Of a stretch of DNA of 64,000 bases, positions 52,401 to 62,053 are shown in pieces (position 1 is the first letter of the stretch; each line of letters opens with the position of its first letter). The notes below the pieces were generated by a model that was not told the DNA's origin, did not search any database, and saw only the letters and a list, made by a program, of their open reading frames with translations. This DNA is from Thermodesulfobacteriota bacterium (GTDB lineage: Bacteria; Desulfobacterota_D; UBA1144): assembly GCA_030835345.1 (NCBI GenBank), contig JAURPH010000003.1, positions 98,124 through 162,123 of the forward strand, in the 5' to 3' direction. The translations under genes and the position numbers were made by a program.

Positions 52401-53420
52401 CTATCTAACTAGAAGCATAACTTTAAAAGCTTCACCCATACTAGATGGCGAGATAAGCTTCTTGATTTTTTGCAATTCTAACAAATTAGAAGGCTTATAT
52501 GCTTCCATTATTTCAACGAAACCATTTGTTAAGAGAAATCTAGATTGAGTCTCAAAGAAAAGTTCTTTAGCTTTTATACTTTCAAAAGATTTTTTTAAAA
52601 GTTGGAAATTTACAGAAAAAGTTATATCTTGTTTTTGAAAATTCTCGTAAAAATTTGTGGAAATTTGATTTTTATAAAAGCATCTTGCTGACCCATTTGG
52701 ATTTTTCCCTATATTAAGAGTTTGTGACTTTTCACCATAATCAAATATTAAAAAAAGGAAATTCTCAGAAGCTTCTTTTAGATCATCAAAAAAATCAAAG
52801 TATTCTTTTGAAGGAAATTCAAAGAAAAAATTCTCATTGGCTTCTAATCCAATATTTTTAATCAAGTCTAGCACCTCGGTTCTTATTTCAACTTCAATTG
52901 GTATAAAATTTTTTTTTGTATCAACTTTAACTGCTGTTTCAAAGAAGGAACCATTTTTGAATATGCATCTATGAAAAGGGAGTGAATCAAAAAATTCGTT
53001 GCATAGGAAAAAAGCATTTTTTTTGATTTTTTTTGATTTTTTTAATTTATTAGTAATTTCAATTTTTTTTTCATGGCCACTTAAGTTTAACAAAATATTT
53101 TTTTTCAAATGTGTATTTTGTTCAATAATAATGTAATTAATGTTCTCATATAAATCTAAATTGGAGTTTTTTAAGTGATTCAAAATTTGGGAAGCTAATA
53201 GGCCGTCATTACAGCCAATCTCAACGATTGAAAAAGGCTTATTGTTGAAAAATTTAGATGAATGCAAGGAAATATAGCTTGAAATAAAGAAACCGAACAA
53301 ATCAGAAATTTGGGGAGAAGTTATAAAGTCACCCTTTTCTTTAATTGAACTTTCATCATAGTAATATCCGTCTTTGTGATAAAGAGCATTTCTAAGATAT
53401 TGATCAAAATAGACTTTCAT
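52401..53420 (-). CDS. MidA/NDUFAF7-type SAM-dependent methyltransferase
   Basis: KGDFITSPQISDLFG, VEIGCNDGLLASQIL, CNEFFDSLPFHR, FLIFDYGEKS. Confidence 0.85.
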   Translation of the reverse strand: MKVYFDQYLRNALYHKDGYYYDESSIKEKGDFITSPQISDLFGFFISSYISLHSSKFFNNKPFSIVEIGCNDGLLASQILNHLKNSNLDLYENINYIIIEQNTHLKKNILLNLSGHEKKIEITNKLKKSKKIKKNAFFLCNEFFDSLPFHRCIFKNGSFFETAVKVDTKKNFIPIEVEIRTEVLDLIKNIGLEANENFFFEFPSKEYFDFFDDLKEASENFLFLIFDYGEKSQTLNIGKNPNGSARCFYKNQISTNFYENFQKQDITFSVNFQLLKKSFESIKAKELFFETQSRFLLTNGFVEIMEAYKPSNLLELQKIKKLISPSSMGEAFKVMLLVR

Positions 53421-53464
53421 TTTATATAATCTTATCTTAGAAAACTAATACCTGTAACGGTAAA

Positions 53465-53493
53465 TTGTCTAGCATGAGCATCTAAGTTAAAAT
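53465..53493 (+). promoter_or_regulatory. Predicted promoter TTGTCT-17 nt-TAAAAT, -10 5 nt before the start codon
   Basis: -35 53465-53470, -10 53488-53493, ATG 53499. Confidence 0.6.
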
Positions 53494-53498
53494 ACCTA

Positions 53499-54056
53499 AT
53501 GGCAAAAACTAGAATTAATAAGGTTTACACAAAATTCGGAGACAAGGGCAATACAATGCTGGTTGGAGGGGAAATAGTAGAAAAAGACTCTGCTAGAGTT
53601 GAAAGCTATGGAGATGTTGATGAATTAAATTCAATACTCGGAATAGCATTAACTGGAAATCCAACGAAGCTTGCATCAAAAATTTTAAAAAAAATTCAAA
53701 ATGATCTTTTTATATTAGGAGCTGATCTTGCTTCAACAAAAAATGTAAAAGTTCCAAGAATTCATCAATCTAAAGTAACTTGGGTTGAAAGAAATATAGA
53801 TAAATTGGTTGAAATAGTTGGACCCCTAAAAGAGTTCATTCTTCCTGCTGGTTCTTTTAATGCTAGCACTCTTCATCTTGCAAGAACAGTATGTAGAAGA
53901 TGTGAGAGAAAAATCGTTACTTTGAGTAAAAAAGAATGGATGAACCCAAAAGCTTTGATATATATAAACAGGTTGTCAGACCTTCTTTTTGTTCTTGCAA
54001 GGCATGAGAATAAGATTGGTGGTGAGGGAGAAGTCTTAGTAGACTTTAAAAAATGA
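53499..54056 (+). CDS. PduO-type ATP:cob(I)alamin adenosyltransferase
   Basis: KVYTKFGDKGNTMLVGG, VESYGDVDELNSILG, ICRRCER-type VCRRCERKIV. Confidence 0.94.
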   Translation: MAKTRINKVYTKFGDKGNTMLVGGEIVEKDSARVESYGDVDELNSILGIALTGNPTKLASKILKKIQNDLFILGADLASTKNVKVPRIHQSKVTWVERNIDKLVEIVGPLKEFILPAGSFNASTLHLARTVCRRCERKIVTLSKKEWMNPKALIYINRLSDLLFVLARHENKIGGEGEVLVDFKK

Positions 54057-56581
54057 ACGAATTAGAAGAAAAGACATTTTCTGACAGGTTCAACAAATCA
54101 TATAAACATATTAAAGATTTGTTAGTATCTGATGCTGAAGAATCTGATATATTAGTTCAAAAATTCTCAAACGAAATAGACAAACTTATCTCAAGCGAAG
54201 TTGACATGGACTACAAGGCGCAAGGTATAGCTGTGCTGGCTTTAGGAGGGTACGGCAGAAAAGAACTATGTTTAAAATCCGATATTGATATCATGATTTT
54301 GCATGAAAAAAGTAAATCCAGCCAAGCTAAAAAGTTAGCAGAAAAACTATTATATAAATTATGGGATACTGGCTTAGAAGTTGGTAATTCGCTAAGAACT
54401 ATTGATGAATGTCTGGAGCTTGCAAGCATGCAAGATTCTTCAATATTATCATCAATGATGGACCTTAGGGCTATTTCTGGTGACTCCAACTTTTACATTG
54501 ATCTTAAAAATAAATTAAATAAAAGCTTGCTTCCAAATATATCTCAAAACTTTATAAATGAAAAATTGCTTGAAAGAAGAAAAAGACATAAAAGATATAG
54601 CACTCCTTCTTATTTAGTCGAACCTGATATTAAAGAAGGAAAAGGTTGCCTTCGGGATATTCATAGTTGTTTTTGGATTTTAAGAGCACATTACTGTGAT
54701 TTGGAAATAAATAATTTATTTTCAAATAACTATCTTAGTCAAGAAGAAATAAATTTAATTCAAAATGCCCAAAAATTTTTCTTAAAAATTAGAAATCATC
54801 TTCATCTCTCGAAAAATTCTTATATTGATGTAATAGATTTTGAATCGCAAGCAAATATAGCTAATTTTTTTAAAATAAAATTGGAGGATAATTTCTTAAC
54901 AAAAGAGAATTTATTAATGAGAAATTTCCACAACTATACTAATCAAATTTCGGATACAACTGATAAAATTATACAAAGAACATTGAACAAAAAAATATTT
55001 TCATCAAGACGAATTCAAAATATTGATGATTTCTATATTGTTCATAGGTCTAACTTAAGAGCAATTAATCCAAGTAAAATTACAAAAAAATTTGAAACAA
55101 TTCTCAAGCCTTTTGAATACTCAGTTAACTATAATATAGAAATAGCTGATGAAGTTCTTATTGAGTGCAAAAAGCTTAACAAGCTTAAATTGTCAAAATC
55201 TCAAAAAATTATTGTATATAATGCTTTTCTAGAAATATTGAAAAAAGGGAAAAACCTTTTCGCTTTCATAAACCTTTTAAACAAATCTGACCTTATAGAT
55301 TTTTTCATTCCAGAATTTAAAAAGATAAAAAACCTAGCACTTGTCGATCCGTCACACATATATACTGTAGATGTTCATTCGATTTACTTGATTAAAGAAT
55401 TTGAAAAACTTACAAACAACAAATATATTGAAAAGTTTCCCTTAGAAACAAAAATCGCGAAAAAAATTAAAAAGAAAGATGTATTCTGTATCACTGCACT
55501 ACTGCATGATATTGGAAAAGGATATGGGAAAAGTCATTCGGAAAGAGGAGCAATTATGGCTCAAGAAATTTCTGGGCGTCTTGAAATAGATAAAGATTCA
55601 AAAGAATTAATTGAATTTTTAATCTTTGAACATTTAACAATGTCGAGCTTTTCTCAAAAAAGAGATCTCGATGATGACGAGCTAATACATCAGTTTAAAA
55701 ATAGAATAAAAACAATAGAGAGATTAGAGTATTTGTTTATTCTAACCTTTTGTGACTTAAGAAGTGTCGCTCCAGATGTATGGTCGGATTGGAAGGGAAA
55801 TCTTCTTCAAACCCTTTTCAAAAAAACAGTTGGATTAATGTCGAAAAAACAGACTTTAAAGAAAGAAACTAAGCATAGAATATATGAAAAATATGATAAG
55901 GCTTTGATTGAAAAACTGATTGGTAAAAACGTAAAGCAATATTTAGAATCTTTTTCATCAGAGGAAATTGAATATCAATTAAAACTTCTAGAAAAATCAG
56001 TTAATAAAATTAGCTTGGGAATAAGATATAGTCAAAAGAAAAAAATTGATCAGTTAACCTTTTGGTCTATGGATAAAACGGTAGGATTTGCAGCAATATG
56101 TGGTGCATTGTCAACTGAAAGTATAAATGTTTTTTCAGGTAGAGTTGCTAGGCTTAAAAAAGATTTATCAGTCTACACATTAGATGTTAATAGGTTTGGC
56201 GAGTCGACATTTAAAGACAGAAGCATCTGGGATAGGATAAATAAAAAATTACTAGCTGATGACTCAGGAAATCTTGAAAACTATAATTTAGAGACAGTAT
56301 ATAAATTCAAATCTAAAATCAAAAGCAAAATAAAAATAGATAATGATTTATCAAGTAAATTTTCAATTATTGAGATTACTGCTGGTGATAAACCAGGGAT
56401 GTTATTTCAAATCTTAAAAAAGCTAAAAGAGATGGATTTAAGAATTGGTTTTGTAAAAATATCAACAAAAAGAGAGTCAGTAGAAGATTCATTTTATGTT
56501 CGTAAAGCTGGAAAAACAAAAATATATGATGAGACAGAAATTGATAAAATAAAAAAAGTATTGAATAAGGTTATTGCATGA
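54053..56581 (+). CDS. glnD: Bifunctional uridylyltransferase/uridylyl-removing enzyme
   Basis: GGYGRKELCLKSDIDIMIL, LLHDIGKGYGKSHSERG, C-terminal ACT domain. Confidence 0.94.
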   Translation: MNELEEKTFSDRFNKSYKHIKDLLVSDAEESDILVQKFSNEIDKLISSEVDMDYKAQGIAVLALGGYGRKELCLKSDIDIMILHEKSKSSQAKKLAEKLLYKLWDTGLEVGNSLRTIDECLELASMQDSSILSSMMDLRAISGDSNFYIDLKNKLNKSLLPNISQNFINEKLLERRKRHKRYSTPSYLVEPDIKEGKGCLRDIHSCFWILRAHYCDLEINNLFSNNYLSQEEINLIQNAQKFFLKIRNHLHLSKNSYIDVIDFESQANIANFFKIKLEDNFLTKENLLMRNFHNYTNQISDTTDKIIQRTLNKKIFSSRRIQNIDDFYIVHRSNLRAINPSKITKKFETILKPFEYSVNYNIEIADEVLIECKKLNKLKLSKSQKIIVYNAFLEILKKGKNLFAFINLLNKSDLIDFFIPEFKKIKNLALVDPSHIYTVDVHSIYLIKEFEKLTNNKYIEKFPLETKIAKKIKKKDVFCITALLHDIGKGYGKSHSERGAIMAQEISGRLEIDKDSKELIEFLIFEHLTMSSFSQKRDLDDDELIHQFKNRIKTIERLEYLFILTFCDLRSVAPDVWSDWKGNLLQTLFKKTVGLMSKKQTLKKETKHRIYEKYDKALIEKLIGKNVKQYLESFSSEEIEYQLKLLEKSVNKISLGIRYSQKKKIDQLTFWSMDKTVGFAAICGALSTESINVFSGRVARLKKDLSVYTLDVNRFGESTFKDRSIWDRINKKLLADDSGNLENYNLETVYKFKSKIKSKIKIDNDLSSKFSIIEITAGDKPGMLFQILKKLKEMDLRIGFVKISTKRESVEDSFYVRKAGKTKIYDETEIDKIKKVLNKVIA

Positions 56582-58191
56582 AAAAAAGTGATTTAATTTC
56601 AAAATCATTAAGTTATGACTTCTTAATTATCGGTACAGGTTTGTCTGGGCTTTCCGCTGCATTATATGCAGCAAAATTTGGAAAAGTTTGCATAGTTACA
56701 AAATCTTCTATTGATGAAAGTAATTCATATTGGGCTCAAGGTGGCATTGCTGCTGCTGTAGATGAAGATGATTCTGTAGAATCCCATTTTAAAGATACTA
56801 TATCAGCTGGATCAGATTTAAATAATTTAGATGCTGTGAAAATAATGGTTTCAGAAGGATTTGAACGAGTAAGTGAGTTGATACAAAATGGCATGAAATT
56901 TGATTCAGATGAATCCGGTTTTGATCTTGGGATTGAAGGTGGACATAGCAAAAGAAGAGTCCTTCATGCATTGGGAAACGAAACAGGCAAAGCAGTTGTA
57001 GACTTTTTGGCAAAAGAGATTGAAAAAAATAAAAATATATCAATTTTAGAAAATACTTCAGTAATTGAATTGTTTTCTGATAATAAAACATGTTTTGGTG
57101 GCCTTGTTCAGTGTGATAAGCAAAAAAGTAAAATTGCAATCTCCGCCAAAGCAACAATTCTTGCAACTGGGGGTGCATGTGGAATTTATTACAATTCCAC
57201 CAATCCATCTTCAACATCAGGAGATGGAATTGCTATGGGTATAAATGCAGGGGCCTATGCAACTGATATGGAATTTGTACAATTCCATCCAACAGTATTT
57301 TTTAAAGATGGGTCGAAAAATTTTCTAATAAGTGAAGCAATTAGAGGCGAAGGAGCAATTCTAACTAATCATTCAGGAAAAGCATTTATGGAAAATTATA
57401 GCAAAAATAAAGAATTGGCTTCAAGAGACATAGTTTCAAAAGCTATATTCAATGAAATGAAAATGAACGGTGAGAAAAATGTTTTTTTAAGCTTAAAACA
57501 TTTAAATCCTAGTTTAATAAAATCTAGATTTAAAAATACTTTTGAACTTTGCCTAAGAGAAGGCCTTGATATCACCAAAGAAGATATTCCAGTTGCACCG
57601 GCTGCTCATTATATTTTGGGAGGAATAAGAACCGATTTATTCTCAAGAACTAACATAGCAAATTTGTATGCATGTGGAGAAGTAGCTTGTTCTGGTGCCC
57701 ATGGAGCAAATAGATTGGCTAGCAATTCGCTTTTAGAATGCTTGGTATTTGCTAAAAGAGCTGTTGATTCTGCATTAGAATTTTCAAGAAAAAATCTCAG
57801 TATCCCCAATAAAATTAAAAAAAGGTCAAACGAAATTTCATTAATATCCTCTGAAAAGAAGCTTGAAAGGCTACTCTCATTCAAAGTTTCAATATCACAG
57901 GTAGTGAATAACTATGTTGGAATATTAAGGAATAAGAAAGATTTATTACTAGCTTTAAATGAAATTTCTTCAATAAAGAAAAAAGATTTAGATGAAAACG
58001 ATATAATTGACAATAGGATTATGAACCTAAAAACGATTTCTTATCTTATCGCTAAATCAGCCCTTCTTAGAGAAGAATCTCGCGGATGTCATATGAGAGA
58101 GGACTTTTCTAGTAAGAATTCAAAGTGGTTAAAACACATAAATTGGAAAATAAACAATGGCACTCTTAGGTTTAGCTATACAAATCATTAA
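56578..58191 (+). CDS. nadB: L-aspartate oxidase
   Basis: DFLIIGTGLSGLSAALYAA, SYWAQGGIAAAVDEDDS, ACGEVACSGAHGANRLASNSLLE. Confidence 0.96.
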   Translation: MKKSDLISKSLSYDFLIIGTGLSGLSAALYAAKFGKVCIVTKSSIDESNSYWAQGGIAAAVDEDDSVESHFKDTISAGSDLNNLDAVKIMVSEGFERVSELIQNGMKFDSDESGFDLGIEGGHSKRRVLHALGNETGKAVVDFLAKEIEKNKNISILENTSVIELFSDNKTCFGGLVQCDKQKSKIAISAKATILATGGACGIYYNSTNPSSTSGDGIAMGINAGAYATDMEFVQFHPTVFFKDGSKNFLISEAIRGEGAILTNHSGKAFMENYSKNKELASRDIVSKAIFNEMKMNGEKNVFLSLKHLNPSLIKSRFKNTFELCLREGLDITKEDIPVAPAAHYILGGIRTDLFSRTNIANLYACGEVACSGAHGANRLASNSLLECLVFAKRAVDSALEFSRKNLSIPNKIKKRSNEISLISSEKKLERLLSFKVSISQVVNNYVGILRNKKDLLLALNEISSIKKKDLDENDIIDNRIMNLKTISYLIAKSALLREESRGCHMREDFSSKNSKWLKHINWKINNGTLRFSYTNH

Positions 58192-58219
58192 AAACCCTTG
58201 TTTATTAGACTATAACTCG

Positions 58220-58247
58220 TTGTATTAGATAAATTTAATGCTATACT
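58220..58247 (+). promoter_or_regulatory. Predicted korAB promoter TTGTAT-16 nt-TATACT
   Basis: -35 58220-58225, -10 58242-58247, leader of about 50 nt before ATG 58307. Confidence 0.6.
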
Positions 58248-58260
58248 TTTTCCTCAGTGT

Positions 58261-58278
58261 ATGCCTTTTTTAAGGCAT
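58261..58278 (+). other. Perfect hairpin ATGCCTT-TTTT-AAGGCAT in the korA leader
   Basis: 7-bp stem, 4-nt loop, downstream of the predicted promoter and upstream of korA. Confidence 0.6.
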
Positions 58279-58306
58279 TTCTATTTTAAAAACCGGGGTA
58301 TACCTA

Positions 58307-60163
58307 ATGAGTGTTGAAAAACAGATTAATGAAGTTGATACGATTACGGTCAAATTTGCTGGAGATTCTGGAGACGGGATTCAGTTAACAGGCGACCAAT
58401 TTGGAAATACAACAGCAATTGCTGGAAATGATTTTGCTACATTCCCTGACTTTCCATCAGAAATAAGAGCACCTTTGGGTACAACATATGGGGTTTCATC
58501 TTATCAAATTCAATTTGCTGCAAAAGATATTTATACACCTGGTGACACTCCTGAAGTGTTAGTTTGCTTTAATCCTGCAGCTCTGAAAGTAAATCTTGGA
58601 ATTGTAAATAAAGGCGGTTTGATAATAGTTAATGAAGATGAGTTCACAGATAAAAACCTAAAAAAAGCTGGGTTCGAAACAAACCCGTTAGATCCAGATG
58701 ATGATACATTAAGGGATTATAGGGTTCATAAAATAAAAATTACCACACTAACACTCGAATCTTTAAGTGAAATGGAAATGGGACATGGTGATAAGTTAAG
58801 ATGCAAGAACTTTTTAGCTTTGGGAGTTGTTTCCTGGCTATTTTCAAGACCATTAGAGCCAATTGAAAATTTTCTAAAAAGTAAATTTGGTAAGAAGCCA
58901 CAAATTTTAGAAGCAAATATGAAAGTTTTACATGCTGGCTTCAATATATGTGACACAATGGAAATCTTCCCTATAATGTATAAAGTTCCTCCAGCAAAAC
59001 TAGAGCCAGGAACATATAGAAACATTAATGGTGCTCTAGCAACATCGTACGGATTATTAGCTGCTGCTGAGAAAATTAAATTACCAATCGTTTTCTCTGG
59101 ATATCCCATTACCCCTGCAAGTGAAATTCTTCATACTCTAGCTGCTTTAAAACAATTTAATGTTGCAGCAATACAGACAGAAGATGAAATTGCAGCAGTG
59201 ACAATGGCCCTAGGCGCAGCATATGGTGGGTCTCTTGGAATAACAGGAAGTTCAGGACCAGGGCTAGCCCTTAAAGTTGAAGCAATAAATCTTGCCGTTA
59301 TGACAGAGTTACCATTAATCATTTTTGATTTTATGAGATCGGGGATTTCAACAGGTATGCCTACTAAAACTGAGCAAGGAGACTTGCTTATGTCTCTATT
59401 TGGCAGACCTTCTGATTCACATTTAATTGTTCTTGCTCCATCTTCTGCTCAGGACTGCTTCTGGATTTCAGTTGAAGCTGTAAGGCTTGCAACAAAATAT
59501 ATGACTCCCGTCATAGTTCTATCTGAAGGATTCTTAATCAATTCATCAGAACCATGGAAAATTCCAAATTTAGACGATATTCCTGAAATGGAAAGTGGGT
59601 TTAGAACTGATCCTAATGGATTTTTACCTTATAAAAGAAACAAAGAAACCCTAGCCAGAGATTGGGTAAGAATTGGAACCCCTGGACTTGAGCATACTAT
59701 TGGGGGCTTAGAAAAAACAAACGAAACTGGTCAGATAACTCAGGACCCGGAAAACCATGATTTAATGACTCGTCTTAGATATGAAAAAACACAAAAAGTT
59801 GCAAATGATATTCCAGAATTAGAAATTATGGGGGATAAAGATGCAGACTTGTTGTTAGTTGGATGGGGAAGTACTCTTGGAAGCATGAGAGCTTCTATGG
59901 AAGCTGTGGCATCCCAAGGGAAAAAAGTAGCTATGATAAACATCAGGCACTTAAATCCATTACCTAAAAATTTAGGCGATATTTTAAGAAGCTTCAAAAA
60001 AGTTGCTGTAATTGAATTAAATTTAGGCCATTTAAATATGCTAATCAGATCTAAGTTTTTAATAGATACAGCATTTTTAGGAAGAGTAACTGGTCAGCCT
60101 ATAGCTGTTACAGAAATGATAGACTTTATAAACAAGGAACTAGAAACAATTAAAGAACATTAG
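58307..60163 (+). CDS. korA: 2-oxoacid (2-oxoglutarate) ferredoxin oxidoreductase, gamma-alpha fused subunit
   Basis: KFAGDSGDGIQLTGDQFG, FSGYPITPASEILH, TGSSGPGLALK, AVIELNLGHL. Confidence 0.93.
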   Translation: MSVEKQINEVDTITVKFAGDSGDGIQLTGDQFGNTTAIAGNDFATFPDFPSEIRAPLGTTYGVSSYQIQFAAKDIYTPGDTPEVLVCFNPAALKVNLGIVNKGGLIIVNEDEFTDKNLKKAGFETNPLDPDDDTLRDYRVHKIKITTLTLESLSEMEMGHGDKLRCKNFLALGVVSWLFSRPLEPIENFLKSKFGKKPQILEANMKVLHAGFNICDTMEIFPIMYKVPPAKLEPGTYRNINGALATSYGLLAAAEKIKLPIVFSGYPITPASEILHTLAALKQFNVAAIQTEDEIAAVTMALGAAYGGSLGITGSSGPGLALKVEAINLAVMTELPLIIFDFMRSGISTGMPTKTEQGDLLMSLFGRPSDSHLIVLAPSSAQDCFWISVEAVRLATKYMTPVIVLSEGFLINSSEPWKIPNLDDIPEMESGFRTDPNGFLPYKRNKETLARDWVRIGTPGLEHTIGGLEKTNETGQITQDPENHDLMTRLRYEKTQKVANDIPELEIMGDKDADLLLVGWGSTLGSMRASMEAVASQGKKVAMINIRHLNPLPKNLGDILRSFKKVAVIELNLGHLNMLIRSKFLIDTAFLGRVTGQPIAVTEMIDFINKELETIKEH

Positions 60164-60177
60164 TTCTTGGAGGAAAT

Positions 60178-61191
60178 ATGAGCACATCAACGGAAGAAGT
60201 AAAATATAAAGCAAATGATTTTAAATCTGAAGCAGAACCTAGATGGTGTCCTGGCTGTGAAGACTATGCAATTTTAAAAGCTGTACAAACTGCTATGGCT
60301 AAAATTGGTAGGCCAAAAAATGAACATGCTGTTGTTTCCGGAATTGGATGCTCTTCAAGGTTTCCATATTATATGAGCACATATGGATTTCACACAATAC
60401 ATGGTAGACCCTTACCAGTCGCAACTGGGCTTAAAGTTTCAAACCCTGAGCTTGCTGTTTGGGTTGTAACTGGAGATGGAGACGGTATATCAATTGGTGG
60501 CAATCATTTAATTCATGCCTTAAGAAGAAATTGTGACCTTAATATTCTTCTCTTCAACAATAGAATATATGGATTAACTAAAGGTCAATACTCACCAACT
60601 AGTACCAAAGGAATGGTAAATAAAACTGCACCTTACGGAACAATTGAAGATCCAGTCGATCCTGTAGGTTTGGCTGTTGAATCAGGAGCCACGTTTATAG
60701 CTCAAACTTCTGCATCATATGTTAAAGAACTCGTTGATGTTTTAGTAGAAGCGTATAACCATAAAGGAACATCTTTCGTACATATTTATCAAAATTGCTA
60801 CATATACAATAATGGAGCATTTGATGGATTCACGGATAGAGAAATAAGAGATGATAACAATATTAAAGTAGAACATGGAAAGCCTTTAGTTTTTGGCAAA
60901 GAACTAAACAAAGGATTAACTATGGGTTACGGAAAATTTGATATTGTTGAATTTGAAGCTGGCAATGTTCCAGATAGTGTACTTGTTTATGATGAAACAG
61001 ATCCTATCTTAGTGAGAATGATTTCGGATATGAAGTTTCCAGAACATCCCGTACCAATGGGAATTATTAAAAGAGTTCAAGCTCCAACTTTTGAGGAATC
61101 AGTTCATTCTCAAATACAAACAGCAAAAGAAAAATTTAAACCAGATCTAAAAAAACTAATAGGTTCTGGTGAAACTTGGGAAGTTAAATAG
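60178..61191 (+). CDS. korB: 2-oxoacid (2-oxoglutarate) ferredoxin oxidoreductase, beta subunit
   Basis: RWCPGCEDYAILKAVQ, GIGCSSRFPYYM, GDGDGISIGGNHLIHALRRN, NNRIYGLTKGQYSPTS TPP-binding. Confidence 0.95.
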   Translation: MSTSTEEVKYKANDFKSEAEPRWCPGCEDYAILKAVQTAMAKIGRPKNEHAVVSGIGCSSRFPYYMSTYGFHTIHGRPLPVATGLKVSNPELAVWVVTGDGDGISIGGNHLIHALRRNCDLNILLFNNRIYGLTKGQYSPTSTKGMVNKTAPYGTIEDPVDPVGLAVESGATFIAQTSASYVKELVDVLVEAYNHKGTSFVHIYQNCYIYNNGAFDGFTDREIRDDNNIKVEHGKPLVFGKELNKGLTMGYGKFDIVEFEAGNVPDSVLVYDETDPILVRMISDMKFPEHPVPMGIIKRVQAPTFEESVHSQIQTAKEKFKPDLKKLIGSGETWEVK

Positions 61192-61200
61192 TATCAGCTA

Positions 61201-62049
61201 ATGAATGCTGCTTTAAAAAAAAGCATAGATGAAATTCTCAAACTAGCTTTTAAAGAAGATTCTACAAAAAAAGATATCACTTCCTCGCTACTATTAACTA
61301 ACAAAAAAATTAGTGCTGTAATAAAATTCAAAGAAAAAGGTATATTGTGTGGAAAAAATATAATCAATTATATTTTTTCTAAGTTTGATAAAAAAATCAT
61401 AATAAAATGGACAAAAAATGAAGGTGAGAAAATCTCAAAAAATGAGATTATATGTAATGTGTTTGGCCCAGGAAATTCAATAGTAAGTATTGAGAGAATT
61501 GTTCTCAACTTTCTTCAAAGACTTTCTGGAATTGCTTCCATTACTAATAAATACATCAAAATTATTGAGAATAAAAAAATAAAAATTTTAGATACTCGAA
61601 AAACAATACCCGGGTGGAGAGCATTAGAGAAATATGCTGTAAAAACAGGGGGAGGTACCAATCATAGAAATAGCTTAAGTGATGCAATACTTGTTAAAGA
61701 CACACATATTAAAATTAATGGTTCAGTTTCACTAGTAATGGAGAAATTGATAAAAAAGAGGGCCGCAAAAGAAATTGAAATTGAAGTATCAAATGTGAAG
61801 GAATTAAAAGAAGCCATAAAATTTTCACCTGGAACAATTATGCTAGACAACTTTCTCCTAAAGGAAATTAAAAAATGCATAAAAATAATTAGAACCTCAT
61901 CAAAAAGCAAAATTGAAATATCTGGTAATATAGATGAATCAAGGTTAAGAAAAATGAAAAATTACGATATAGATTATGTCTCAATTGGTAAACTAACACA
62001 TTCGGCAAAGTTTTTGGATATATCAATGACTATATTAAAAAAGGATTAA
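61201..62049 (+). CDS. nadC: Nicotinate-nucleotide pyrophosphorylase (carboxylating)
   Basis: ILDTRKTIPGWRALEKYAVKTGGGTNHRNSLSDAILVKDTH. Confidence 0.95.
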   Translation: MNAALKKSIDEILKLAFKEDSTKKDITSSLLLTNKKISAVIKFKEKGILCGKNIINYIFSKFDKKIIIKWTKNEGEKISKNEIICNVFGPGNSIVSIERIVLNFLQRLSGIASITNKYIKIIENKKIKILDTRKTIPGWRALEKYAVKTGGGTNHRNSLSDAILVKDTHIKINGSVSLVMEKLIKKRAAKEIEIEVSNVKELKEAIKFSPGTIMLDNFLLKEIKKCIKIIRTSSKSKIEISGNIDESRLRKMKNYDIDYVSIGKLTHSAKFLDISMTILKKD

Positions 62050-62053
62050 TCTA

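Noticed and set aside
56798-57217. 139-aa antisense ORF in nadB
   Set aside because: Low-complexity Gln/Leu/His-rich shadow of a conserved gene
58261-58278. Intrinsic terminator of nadB
   Set aside because: Hairpin lies downstream of the predicted korA promoter and lacks a clean U-tract after the stem; better treated as a leader structure
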